Source: Acanthosoma haemorrhoidale
Lineage: Eukaryota > Arthropoda > Insecta > Hemiptera > Acanthosomatidae
DNA: 64,000 bases
NCBI GenBank assembly: GCA_930367205.1
Contig: OV884014.1
Location: 73,511,104 to 73,575,103 of the forward strand
Direction: 5' to 3'
Shown: piece by piece, positions 35,501-47,736 of the stretch
How positions within the stretch are numbered: position 1 is the stretch's first letter
Layout of the letters: each line of letters begins with the position of its first letter
Position numbers and translations under genes: made by a program
The notes under the pieces: model-generated
Databases searched by the model: none
What the model was told of the DNA's origin: nothing
Seen by the model: the letters and a program-made list of their open reading frames with translations, nothing else

Positions 35501-36643
35501 GGATTGGTATTCTATGAACTGTTACATAATTATTATACTACATTCTTATGACCTTAAATGCTAATACATATTTTTGAGATAAGTGTCAATAGTTAGTAAA
35601 TGTGTGATAGCCAAAGTTTTTAATATGAAATTGCTAAGATGACTAACTTACTAAAATATAAAAATGTCATTCTAAAACTAAATAACATACATAACAAATG
35701 TGAAATATTTAGGTAAATAAATAAAATAAAAAATATTTCAACTCTTCTAAATAGTGCTGTAAAGCAACCAGCTTACAACTTGTAAGAACCAGCTTATAAA
35801 GTCGTAAATAGTTTATTCATTTCTGATTTAAGCTAAAACTATATAATCACAACACTTGTGTAAATGTTGCCTGAAAATTGACAAATTAAGTCTGAAATGT
35901 CGCAAAATGGAAGGGATTGGCTCGGCTTTCATGTACTTATCTAAGGCCTAATACCTTAGGTAACCTTAGGGCTAATATAGGTACTAATTTACTTGTCAAT
36001 GTAAATATGTTTCAGGAAGATACTTAACTATATACTTGAATATCTCTGCAGGTTCAGGAGCTTATTTGTGCACAAACACAATTATACTTTTCTACTGTAA
36101 ATATTAGTTTACTAATATGAAAATATTATAAAGATAATTTGTTTTTATTTACTTAAAACTTTACCATTATAGTTCAATTAATATAAAGGAATATAAGATA
36201 GCTAATATTTGTATGCTGAATACAGAAAATAAACTTTAACCATTGTCAGGGTATTGAGTGGAGACTAATTGAACCTTACCACAAGAGGATATCAATATCA
36301 TAAAACAGTGCTCTTATTCTATAATACAAATAAGTTAAGTATATAGTTGATTTTACAGCCACATCTGTAATATCCTGATGTACAGAATTAGTGGAAACAA
36401 TAGGTCACCTGAAATTAGCTCCTGGAAAATGGAAAGAAATGTTTTTAAATTAAAAATACATACAATACATACAAGAACGATTATTTCTAGAGAAGGATGT
36501 GGAGGAAACCCTTCCAGATATTATATATAAAAAATAAATCAGGTTCTATAGTTTTGTTAGATTCCTATAAAGCCTTGTAAAATTCATGGTCTTAATTGAC
36601 CTTGTTTATAATGATACATGCAGTCATAAAATATAAATATAAT
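35501..36643. other. Non-coding AT-rich stretch
   Basis: No feature recognised between the RTE relic and the solo LTR. Confidence 0.5.
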
Positions 36644-37266
36644 TGTAGCGTAGCGCTAAATATATGTAAATCACCCTACACTCGGGTTAGTAATATATTA
36701 TAATATAATGTAAATCTTTGTAAGCTTCTTGGAATAAATCAGGGTCGCGGCACGTGGTAGGAAGCCAGGCAGACATATAGGCACCGACAGACGGTCAATT
36801 AACCTGAGTGGGTGAGGCCCTAGCAGCCATAAAAAACACACCCTTTTTTCCCAACGGCCGTATAACTAAGTGGCCACCTGCGTATCGTTAAACATACCCC
36901 TGTCAGCAACTGCACCTCTCACGAGGTAGGGGAGATGGTATAAAAAGGCCAGGGAATAAAGGGCTGACCCTACTCTCTCTCTGCTGTCCTATGAGTCGTC
37001 ACGCTGTCTCACAGTCTTGAGACCACCTGACGCCTCGCGCCTACCACACTGCCGTGCCCCGTTTGAACTCTGAACCGGTCTTATTCTTTATGAACCTCTG
37101 AACCTCATCCTGAACACAGTGTCTTGTCGGGACCCATTCCTATCAATAAATGGAGTCAGATATTAAATGCCGACATGGAACAATGGTCCATGTTATAAAC
37201 TACATATATCCGCACTTGTCACCAGGGCTAGAGTGATCAGGCACTCCCCTAGTGACGCCCCCGACA
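36644..37266 (+). mobile_element. Solo LTR with 5-bp target duplication
   Basis: 623 bp from TGTAGCG to CCCCCGACA. ATAAT flanks both ends exactly (36639-36643 and 37267-37271), the signature of LTR-LTR recombination after insertion. It is much less AT-rich than its flanks and contains a clear TATAAAAAG at 36939-36947 and AATAAA at 37145-37150. Superfamily is unknown; a 5-bp duplication suits BEL/Pao, Copia or some Ty3 elements. Confidence 0.88.
36939..36947 (+). promoter_or_regulatory. TATA box in solo LTR
   Basis: TATAAAAAG sits 206 bp before an AATAAA, the normal U3-R arrangement, so the solo LTR could still act as a plus-strand promoter. Confidence 0.55.
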
Positions 37267-37368
37267 ATAATAAATGATTTATTAAATATTATTAATATAT
37301 GTGTTATAAAAGGGTTTCAATTATGCAAGCTGTAACAGACAAACAGATAACTTTTATAGAAATAGTGT

Positions 37369-37423
37369 TGTTTGCGCTAGGGCTCTTAAAAATTAAGAAG
37401 TCCCCAAACGCCAGAAAATTGCG
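37369..37423 (-). repeat. BEL-1 3' LTR remnant (55 bp)
   Basis: Identical to 39649-39703, beginning TGTTTGCGCTAGGG on the plus strand. It supplies the last nine codons and the stop of the gag-protease frame. Confidence 0.9.
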
Positions 37424-39561
37424 AATTCACTACGCAGTCTTGTCATGGCTAAATTTCGCGAGCCAGGGTATGTTAGGGAAGGATCCCGTAATGGCAGTGC
37501 AGTGATATATCTCCCATCAGCTTGTCTATTGACGGTAGATTTGAAATGCGTTTTGGATGCAACATCATCCGGATCGGAATAATTTGTTCTTGGAACGTCT
37601 TCGTTTTCCCAGAAGGCCTTGAAGTCGGTGGAAGGATCTTCTATTATTGATAGAAATGTTTCCCCATATGAGGCCAGCTTAACAGGCGAAACTCCAATGA
37701 CAACGTGACCAAAAATTGTGGGAATGGTTCCGACTATGTCAGTCAGCTTCACCATTGGCTCAGGTAAAATAACCTGAAACCAAAGATCTGCACCCAATAA
37801 AAAATCGACAGGTCTTGATTCCCAAAATCTCTCGTCAGCCAAGTCAATATTCTCAAATTTTCCAATAACCGAAGGATCCATGCTAACACTTGGCATGTTA
37901 GGAGTTAGCGATGATATTACAAGAGCTTCGGTTTGGATTGATGTATTAGTTTCACGAGTGGAGAATAAGTGACAATTAATTCTACCTCTAGCAGTTGGTA
38001 ACTGTGTAAGACCAATCTCGCAAAGCGACCGCCCGGTAGGTTTCCAAGGAAGGCCCAGTTTACGAACGCAGTCCTCAGTTATGATCGAAAACTGAGAGCC
38101 TGAATCCAAAATCACACGAATAGTGTGAAGGTCCCCTTTCCAATCTGATACCTTGGCCAAAGCTGTTCCCAGGATAACGTTATACCTACCAGCAGTGGCT
38201 CCTACTGCTCCGGGTGGATCCTCCTGTTGCCTGGAGGGAACATCTGAATTAGTCGCTGAGTTTCCGGCTGTGCGCTGTGTCAAGGTTGGGTCATGCAAAA
38301 TGGAATGATGACGCCTTTTGCATTTATAGCAACTAAAATTAGAAGGACAGTTGGACGAGTCATGCTCTTTTCTCAGGAAATTGAAACATATCCCATTGTT
38401 GATAGTGAATTCTAATATCTGCTCGTATGACAGCCTTTTAAACGCGAAACATCGAAAGAGCAGATGATTCTTCTTACACTTAGGGCAACAATTATTAGGT
38501 AGTTTCGAATAAATTTTCTCTCCGTGATTGTCATGGAAAGTCATCAAAACATTAGTCGGCCTGGTTGAGCTACTAGGCGTTGGACGATTTCCTTGAGCAG
38601 CTTGTGAGGACTCAGAGAGCTCTAGTATTTTACAGCGTTGCTGTACAAAGTCTACCAAGGCTTGAAAAGTAGGAAATTCTTTCCCTTCTTGCTTTTCTTC
38701 GAACAGTTTGCGATTTTCGCAGTCTAAGCAGTCCAAAGCGAGCTGTAATTTCAAATAATCCCCTTCATTTGGAATACCAAGGTGCGTGAGGGACGTGAAA
38801 TTGTCAACTACCATTTTTAAGAAAGAACGCAGGTATATGGGATTAGACGAAGAACTAGCAGATGGTTTGAACTGCTTAATGTTATGTAGATAAGCTGCTG
38901 CCAGAATTCTTTTATTTTTGTATCTTTCTTTTAGAGCCTTCTATGCAATCTCATAATTGGCAGCAAAAGGTGGAAAGGCAGAAACAATACGAAGAGGCTC
39001 ACCTGATAAGGAGCCGATAAGATGATAATACTTTTCGATGGGTGCCAAGGAATATTCGTCATGGACAATCGAGAGAAATATATCTCGGAAACGGATCCAT
39101 TCCGAGAGGTCACCCTCGAATCGAGGTATGTTTATCTTCGGGAGTCTATATCGAGCCATAGTGGCTGTTGTTAAATTTTGAGCTAAACTGACATTTTGGT
39201 CTATTAAAGTAGACGAAGCTGTTGGATGACCGGGGGGAACTACTCTTGGAAGAGGATTCATAATATTTTCATGGATGGTGTTACATTCATATAAGTACGA
39301 TCGAGCAGCCTTTAAATATTTCTCCTCAATAGGGAATTCCTTTTCCTTATCCATAGTTAAATATAATTCATATAATTGATCCCATGAGTTGACATAGTCT
39401 TTATGCAAATTCCCAAGGTATTTCCCTCGAAAGATAGAAATTTTATTTATATCCTCCTCTGATCCCTTGGCTGCATCACGAATGGCTTTAATTTCACTGA
39501 AAATGTCATTTAATTGCTTGATTACAATTTTAGCCCGTTTCTCAGGAGGTAAGTCTGCCAT
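37393..39561 (-). pseudogene. gag: BEL/Pao Gag-protease polyprotein, one in-frame stop
   Basis: The ATG at 39559-39561 opens 206 codons of BEL-type Gag (KINIPRFEGDLSEWIRFRDI...), then a TAG at 38941-38943. The same frame continues at once as KALKERYKNKRILAAAYL and on to 37393. The second part has the DUF1759-like helices and zinc-knuckle region CPKCKKNHLLFRC ... CYKCKRRHHSILH; one knuckle has Phe where the second Cys is expected (CFNFLRKEHDSSNC). Then comes an aspartic protease with VILDSGSQFSII and PVDFLLGADLW. Gag forms particles and the protease processes it. RT should follow about 60 residues later but the frame ends in LTR sequence. One substitution separates this from a full-length frame. 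Confidence 0.88.
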
Positions 39562-39628
39562 GGTGGGAGAAAAAATTAAAAAAAGTTTTTTTTTGTTTTT
39601 TTACGCTAAATAATATATAACACAGACG

Positions 39629-39646
39629 TTCCGGCCCGGAGGACCA
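39629..39646 (-). promoter_or_regulatory. BEL-1 primer-binding site
   Basis: Minus strand TGGTCCTCCGGGCCGGAA lies two bases after the LTR end, as expected for a tRNA primer site. Confidence 0.7.
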
Positions 39647-39648
39647 AA

Positions 39649-40385
39649 TGTTTGCGCTAGGGCTCTTAAAAATTAAGAAGTCCCCAAACGCCAGAAAATT
39701 GCGCCGGTTACGTCTTGAGAAGCTAGAGGTTTGATTGTGTCGGCTAGCTCACAAACTTGCCAAAAATAAGGCATATACAATAAACAAAATCAAAAATATT
39801 AAAGAAATAACAATTCATTTTATTAAAAAACAAAACAAAAAAAACAATTACTGATCAGCAACTTGACCAGGCCTGAATATTAGTATAAATAAATGTTAGT
39901 ATAATTAACGTTAAATTACGAAAAAGTTTATAGTCACGATACGCTGGATGTTCGAATAGCAGCCGCAGGACGGTGATGTGCATGGAGAGATAAACAGGCA
40001 GAAAGGCCGAAAAGTTCAGTTGTAGAAACAGCGACTTTCTGTTCGCAGGGGAACCGTCCGGTATGGAGTTATCTTCATCACTGACTAAAAACAGGCTCAG
40101 GCCTAAAGCCTTGTCCTCTAATACGCAAAGACGTGTTTATTTACTTCCTCGAGCTGTATAATCCTTCGAACTATTTCCACTGTTGATGTATACAATATTA
40201 TATTAAATGATTCAGTCTGTTGATGTATACAATATTTACATACTAATTGTCTCCAGCCGAAACAATCAGAAAAGGAAAGAAAATAAATTTATAATTTAAA
40301 AATAATTACGATCATAAAAAAAAATCCTCTCAAACAAAAAAATTAAGTTTAATAAAAACTTATTTACTGCCTAAGGGCCCGAACA
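39649..40385 (-). repeat. BEL-1 5' LTR
   Basis: On its own strand it starts TGTTCGGGCCCTTAGG and ends GCGCAAACA, 737 bp. The start is matched by the fragment at 11568-11611 and the end by 37369-37423. Confidence 0.85.
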
Positions 40386-43300
40386 AGTTTTGCACATAAC
40401 TAGCAAACTCATGGAGTGTTGGCTCAATAGCTAAGTAGATAAATGTGAAATACTACCCATGGGGACACCAATAATTCACTTAAATGATCTTGTAATTGAT
40501 TTGGCTCATTAGCCAACAATAGTTTAAGTAAGAAATTTCTGTTCTACAATGATTTTGTTGAAATTTATCATTAATTTGATGTGTATTTTTAATAGGTTTT
40601 GTTAATCGAAACATTCAGACATTAGCATTTTACAATAAAATAAATCAGTACCATTAGTAAAGAAAGTATCTTAGTATGGACCTCTACTGATTCATGTTTG
40701 TACACTGTAGTATTTTTACTATGTTTGTTTCAATGGAAAATAGTTGTTGTTTTTTAAAAGGAATAGAAATACAATTTATTCTGGGGCTATTGTTAGTAAA
40801 AAATAAATAGAGAATAGCAAAAGCAAACAAAAGAAAGAAAATATTTACAAGAAAGCAATTCAAAGATATAATAACTATGAATATGTGTACATGTAAAAGA
40901 TTGGTTGTAAAACAAACAAAATCAGGAGAAATATATTCGACAAAATAAATGGAAAGTGGTTACTTCATGGTTTAAATACAAAAACATGTGAGATAGCATC
41001 AAGGGCTTGACAAGTAAAAACAACCCTGTCTGCTATAGCAGTGATTATATGCACTACATTTAATCCAAACACTGTATGTGAAAAATATAAGGAGGCCCTA
41101 AGTCTGGATATATTCTAAAAGCCTGGAGGGAAATGCTGACATTAGAAATTAAGTTTAATCAGGGCATTTTCAACAAGGCTTTGATTATTCTTATGAACCA
41201 ATGTGTCATACTCAATACGACATTACTATTACTTCACTGCTTGTCCCTGTATGAGGCAGACAACAAGTACTTTAATCAGTTAACATAAGAGAAAAGAACT
41301 ACAATGTCAAAGGCCTAAATGTATATCTTGCAGAAAAGCTATTAAATAAGGAACAGAAAAAAACCTACCAAATTATCATTGACCAGGTAGTATAAATAAC
41401 AAGGTGGTATCATTATTCTATATGCTTCTAGGGGCACAAAGCAAAAGCTAGTAAATTATAAAAATTAAACCTTTGGGGCAACACCTCATAAATTGGGTCA
41501 TCGCTATATGTAGAAGGTGCTGAGGTACTAGCACCGCCAGTTTATTTTGATTTTCTATTTTGAAATAGCTAATTATCTTTCCTTCATTAACTCATAATCT
41601 GACTGACTTAATTGAAAATATCATCAGTATCTATTAATATTGTGAGGAAATGACATCATTAATTTAAATTGTTCATGGAAGTTATATTATGCTTAATTTT
41701 AACTGGCCCGATCCTAGTTTTACTTCCATATCTATTCAATATAAACCAAGAAGGACAAGAAGCTATTTCCTATCAAAGGGTCACTTTCTTTATTCATAGA
41801 GCTTTAAAGATAATAAAATACATTAAATGTCTGAGGATTTGTATCCTGAGCCTCCATTTAATAAAACATAAACATAGTTTTTGGCAAGTAAAAACTGGAA
41901 ACAAAAGTTCAAAAACAAAGAACCATTTTGATTGGCAAAGTAGACATGCTCAAGGATATTTCCTATCGTTCAAGTAGCACTGACTTCAACCTAACATGTT
42001 CACAACTGGACTACTGATGTAACAGTTACTACCATTGATTTTACTATCAATAGCTCATAACCCAAATTTTCAAATCGAGATAATCCCATTAAACTCTGGA
42101 ATATTGCAATCCATGAATGAATTTCAAATAATAATTTTTTGATAAAATTCAATTCTTTTTTCTTTCCAATTTAATTTTGAGCATAAAAGTCAATTGTAGA
42201 AAGCATTTAAAAATCTTATTATAAAAGTTAAGTAAATATTCTGTTGAAAGATAATATGTATAAATTGTTATTTCTTATAAATGAAAAGTCCTTATTTGTG
42301 AATTTTTGTACCATATAATATACATTTTCAAACTAATAAAACTCTTTACGCAAACATGGGATAATAACCCTTAAATTATAATATCATGGACATGAATGCA
42401 ATATTGTAATTTTGTTTATGCTGTGTTTAAAATTAATGTAAGTACATTGAAATGAATGAAAAAGGCAAAACGAAAATTGGTACGTTATAAAAATATAATA
42501 TTGGCTGTTAATTGTGTGGTTGGCTGTTAAAAGACTTGCATTCCAATTAATGTATAAGTAGCATGCATTGTAAGTCTCAAGCAATCTCTTTTACCTCCTT
42601 AATTTTTCTCCGCTTTGATTACAGAAGCGATGTGTGCAAAGGCATTGGTGCTGATCTCAAAGCCAGGCTCCAACGATTTATCAACTATTTTATGACATAT
42701 CTTTGGTAATCTAATGGATGTTGCATCTTATTATATTACTGAACTTCTTGAAATCAAATCATCCAATCTCTCTGATTCTAATTCCAGTAGAAACTCAGCA
42801 TTCAACGTTCTCTCAGCTTTTCGTGCTAGCTTTAAGTAGCTAATTCAAGGCATGCTGCAGTACATTTAGTGTGATAATAATGTGTTATTTTTTTTTTTTT
42901 ATGTTAAACACATGAGATTGCATTATGAGATATTTAATAACTCAAATATTTTTATTTTTGCATGAAGTTTATAATTATCGCTACTCTAAGACATTGAATT
43001 TTCAATTCATTTGGACATCTCCTTAATTAAGTGAGAACATAAAAACGAGTCTTATGCCCAGTACATTTACATCTATGGCTATAAATCTGAGCCATATAGC
43101 CAGTTAGTCAGTTATCTATGTCATCTAGTCTGTAATAATTATAATTATGGTGCAATTATGACTATTTACAGACCAAAAACACCTGGTTAATGGTACATCA
43201 GTCATATTGTCAAAGAAAAAAAACATGTCAGAACTTTATTAAATGAAATAAGAAGAACAAGGATTTTAAAACATCATTGGTCATCTCGAAGTCATCTCCT

Positions 43301-43746
43301 AAATTTTAATGAATTGGTGTTCTCATTGAAGAATTTCATTCTAACTTTTATAAAACTGCAATTTCTCTCGAGTCTAGCAAAAAGAAGAGTGTTGGGTATA
43401 TTTTTATTCAGGAAGACACAACTAAATGGGTTTTATTTTAAATTTAAGTCTGAATGACACAAGTTGTACTAACCTTTAAAGCAAACTCTTTTAACAGCTC
43501 ATGTCTGTCATATTCTGATTATGACATCGTAAATTAAATCTAAAACAACACAAGACTACTCATGCATGCAATTGAAATGAGGATAATTGCTAATGATTTG
43601 AATTCTATAATTAATTTTAATGTAAGGGTTCTTAACCATTCAATTATGTTTCACAAGTAAAATTCAAGAAAAAAAAATTAAAAGGTACAAAAGACGCCGT
43701 TTTAAAAAGTCTTGGTCATACAAATGTTTTGGGTTTGGTTTTCCAG

Positions 43747-43806
43747 GAAAGAGGCAGCTTCACATATCAATTGCATACGGTCTGCTTCTGTGGTTGCGTC
43801 TCAGTT
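43747..43806 (+). CDS. Possible 60-bp internal host exon
   Basis: GGGTTTGGTTTTCCAG immediately before 43747 is a good acceptor and GTAAGTG from 43807 is a near-ideal donor. The 60 bp between are open in all three frames and less AT-rich than the flanks. The length keeps phase. I cannot tell the frame or the gene. If real, the surrounding AT-rich DNA is intron. Confidence 0.35.
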
Positions 43807-46529
43807 GTAAGTGTTAACTTTTAACATATTTTTGACGAAAATATATCAGCCTAAGCTGATTTCCCAATAACATACTTTCGACTCATGGTGAAGTTGTTAA
43901 GTTTAAAACATTTGTTTGTTATTTTTTGACTTGCGATTTTTTATTAACTATTTCCGTCAGTAATAGCCCTATGTAAATACATTTATTCACAAATTGTACT
44001 CTTAATAATAACAATATTGTTACTTGCACTTGACAACTCTTTGTTTTACAGATAGGGTTGAGGTACTATTATCACATTAGCGAAAAAAAAAAGATTTAAG
44101 TTAACATGATATTACATAAATAAGTCTACTTATTTGAAAATCAGTTAAGTAAAATTAATCAGTTGTTATAGGCTCTTGTGAACAGTTTTTTTTATAACTT
44201 AATTGTTTGTCTTTCTTGATTAAAGTCCAGTTATTTACTCTCCCCATTTCCATTCGACACGCTATTTTGTTAAATGTGTTAAAATAAAGATTATTTAGTT
44301 ATTTACAATCACAAACAAATGAGTACTTGCATATAGGGCTCACTAATGAAAGAGTGTTTTCGGTCTTTTTACGGGTGTTTTACTGTGCTTGAAATGTTTT
44401 TCAAATAAATAACAATGTGGAATTAATAGTCAACATCGAATATCATTTTAAAGAACGTTCCTGAATGATTTATTACTTATTATTGTACACGAAGTTTTTA
44501 CGAACATTTTTAGATTATACTTTATTAGGTCTATGTGTCTGTTACAGTTTTATTATTGATCAAAAATAATCCTTAATAAGTTTGTGTCCCAGTCCGTTCG
44601 AGTTGGATGGTATTGCTAATTTTAATAGAGCTCGTTTTCGTTAAAATAAAATAAATTTGGTGAAGTCTGTATTAAATTCTAATTTATTATAGTTTGTCCT
44701 GTTATGTAGTTTACTGTCAAATATTGTCATTCTATAGTGTAGGAGCTAAGTTTGAACTCTGTGTGTTGGTCGAACAGATATATGCTTTATGCAACTATTA
44801 TACATTTGTCACTAGTATAATTCTGTTCTCAGATGGCAAAATGTTAGGTCATTTTTACTAAAAGTTCCGACAAAGGCTTTCACATTGAACCCATGCCACG
44901 CAGTGGTTGACATTCGACTTATTCCGGGAAAGAGCCAGTCAAGAATCCGATCTGTGAACCACAGAAAAATAGTTTTAATGCCATCTAAATCACAACGAAA
45001 TTTTCGTTAAGATGGATACTTTGTTAAGTGTTTAACATAGATCTAAGCGGCAGAGTTGTGAGATGTCTATTCCGGTAAAAAACCTTTTGACTTATTTCCT
45101 TGTTACAAAATTATTACAGAATTCAATATAAATTCTACAAATGAATCTATTTACAATAAATAGGTCATTATATTTCCTGTAGCTTGGCTACAATTTCTGA
45201 TTATCCTACATTGCGATTTGTGCTTGTACAAAAGTATAATGATGCACATTATACACATTAATTTATTTGACATATTTAAAAGTGATGGGCTCACCTTATT
45301 TATCATAGAAAAAATTAAATTGTTTCTCACAATTTTAAACTAAATAAATTTCTGACGTTTAAACCAAATTAACAAAACCAGTTTGTTCTTAAGTTAATAA
45401 TTTCTAATGATTAATTTAAAATATAATAGGATATACTAGTTTGTATATTGTATAATAATATACTTCAAACTATGTAACAATTTTTTTAATTTGATAATAT
45501 ATTAGGTTTTTGATATGTACTTATAATTTTGTGTCCTTAATCTTTTTCATGGGCTTCTTCAGTCCATTATCCATGAGGAGCTAAAATCTTATGTTATCTT
45601 CAAATGATTTTAGAGAACTGATTGATACACAAGGCAAACTGTTATTGATGTTTATCTAATGACTACAAATCCTTTCATTTTAAACGAACTTTCCTTCAGC
45701 AGAAATATTTATTTTATTATTTAAAATTTTATCAGGAGTCTTGTCTTTGGGGGAAAAAAAAAAAATATGTCGTTTGCTTTCGGAAGATATCCTCAAATAA
45801 AATATTTTTTTAGCTTTTTTTGATTACAAAGGGAAATTGCGCCGAGAAAAAAAATGTGAGTGGCAATAATAATAATAATAGTGACTACACCTTTTTCCTT
45901 AAAAAAACAAAAACATTATCGCAATTGAACGGCTACTTATCAATAGTGAAAACAGAATTATTTTTCCAATAACTTGTTTTTTGTTTGCGCCTTTCAACCA
46001 CTGTGGGGCATAGGAACAAGCCTTGATACCTGCAGTTCAATCAATTCTCTTGAGTACGCCAGTTATGTACAGGTAGTTTAAGAATGGCTTATATTAAGTA
46101 GCCAAATAACAATTCATAAAAAAAAAAACAGTTAAATATTGCAGAAGTGGACATGTGGGGTAAGCCCTGTTACAATAATTTATCATTATTATTCACGTCA
46201 TTTTAAATATTTCGTTTAATATAAAAGATATTAATGTGATTAGATATTGTCTTTTGGAATTATCTCTAAAAGATTTTCTCAAACAATTCGCATGTGAAGT
46301 TGAAGCATTTACTGTCGTTCAAGGATGATCAACCTGGCTAATGGCTTTATCAATAAAAAGGCATTAATGAAATGAGCCCAAGAAAACATTTTGAGGGTAC
46401 TTGGAAGGACTGTAAATTTAGTGGTGGCTGGAGGAGAGGGAAAATCTTTAAAAAAAAAATACCAGGAATCAAAATACTCAGAATTTTCTAGTACAGATGT
46501 GGATGCATTCCAAAAATAGGACATGGGAG

Positions 46530-46552
46530 CACCCCCCTATAGCTCAGTGGAA
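46530..46552 (+). other. tRNA A-box-like fragment
   Basis: CCCCCCTATAGCTCAGTGGA contains TAGCTCAGTGG, a textbook internal A box. No B box (GGTTCGA-type) follows at tRNA distance and no cloverleaf can be drawn. It is a tRNA-derived scrap or SINE head at best. Confidence 0.25.
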
Positions 46553-47312
46553 TACACCAAGTACAGAAATAGTTTTCAATCTAGAATACTTCAATAAATA
46601 AGTTATTAATAATAAGTTACAACAATCATCACTATTGTTAATATCATATACTGCTTGCTGTCTTACTTTTTGTGTAGAAATAAAAAAAGTTTCTATTCTT
46701 AGACATTGTACACGAATAATAGCAAAAATGTACAAATAGATATGTGTAGCTGTAAAAAATAATTACTGCGCTGTGGCCAGCTTACAAAGGGACCATAATA
46801 TTGTAGAAAAAAAACTCAATACAATTGCTAACGGTTGTAACTAAGATCGTAAGGAAAAGTTTAGTGATTATAACTCACACAATGGAAGTGAGAGGGGATG
46901 GTTACTAAGATAAATTAAATGAAGAAAAGAAATTAATGAAGGAAAAATTTAGATTTAAAGACTAAGAGTTGTTTGAGAATACTAATATGAATACTGTGGA
47001 AGAAGGGGCTAGGAAAATTACGTCGCTGAAGAACTTCTGTCCCTTGCAAATTACCGGCTGTGAAATTCAGCAAAAAAGTTCAAGAATGGGTGCCCGCATT
47101 TTCCCAGAAAAACAACAAAAAACAAAAGGAAAAGAAAAAAAAAAACTATTGGTTATCTAGAGAGAGAAAAAAAACAAAAAACAAGATTGTGTACACAAAA
47201 TATAATCGAGGAAAGATTATACAAAAAAACTAAAATTATAAAATGGCAATACATATGTAATGAACATTAAAAGTACACTTTTTTTTTTCAAAATCGAATA
47301 TATAAACAAAAA

Positions 47313-47736
47313 AAAGGGGGGTAAATGGGTAGGGTAATGGAAAGACTAGAGAGGGAGACAGGTGCGGGGGTCTCCTGTACCCGTAGCGGAGGAATCAAGC
47401 AATAGTGCCCTACTCACTGCTTGTGAACTCCCAGTCTGACCTATCCCTACCAACGCCTACTGTCACCTCCAAGTGGTACCCCCTGGGGAGTCCGATGGAC
47501 TCGCGGACGACAGAGGCGGGATCTCCCCATGAAATCCATGTGGAGATCTCCTTAACACCCAAGCCAAGTGTAGAGGAGCTCGAGCTGTGGCCGAATGGCA
47601 GGGGGTGTATAAAAATGCACTGTCTTTAATCGACCCCCTTGGGGCACCAGGCGCACCCCATTGTATTAAATGCCCTCTGCAGGGAGAGGGGGCAGTACCT
47701 GCAGAGTAACTTCCCCCGCTTTCGTGGGAACAAAAT
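47313..47736 (+). promoter_or_regulatory. LINE 5' leader with a small upstream ORF
   Basis: The GC-rich leader holds a 74-codon ATG frame (47405-47629) encoding ...YPLGSPMDSRTTEAGSPHEIHVE... It may be a uORF or chance; internal promoters of such LINEs lie in this region. Confidence 0.45.

Larger units (their letters stand above)
37369..40385 (-). mobile_element. BEL/Pao element 1, reduced to LTR-gag-protease
   Basis: It reads leftward from a 737-bp LTR (39649-40385), through a primer site and a gag-protease ORF with one stop, to the last 55 bp of the other LTR (37369-37423). RT, RNase H, integrase and nearly all of the 3' LTR are missing. The breakpoint falls exactly after GAAAATTGCG, which is also LTR sequence. 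Flanks are AGTGT (37364-37368) and AGTTT (40386-40390), a probable 5-bp target duplication with one change. Confidence 0.85.
40386..47312. other. Long AT-rich non-coding stretch
   Basis: Nearly 7 kb with no convincing gene apart from the exon candidate listed separately. The ORF at 41669-41977 is hydrophobic and K-rich but matches no family and has AT-driven composition. The stretch may be intron or intergenic. Confidence 0.5.

Noticed and set aside
41669..41977. 102-codon ORF with two hydrophobic segments
   Set aside because: Composition follows the local AT bias, there is no homology I recognise, and no promoter or splice context.
46530..46600. Possible tRNA gene from the TAGCTCAGTGG A box
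   Set aside because: No acceptor stem pairing, anticodon arm or B box follows.
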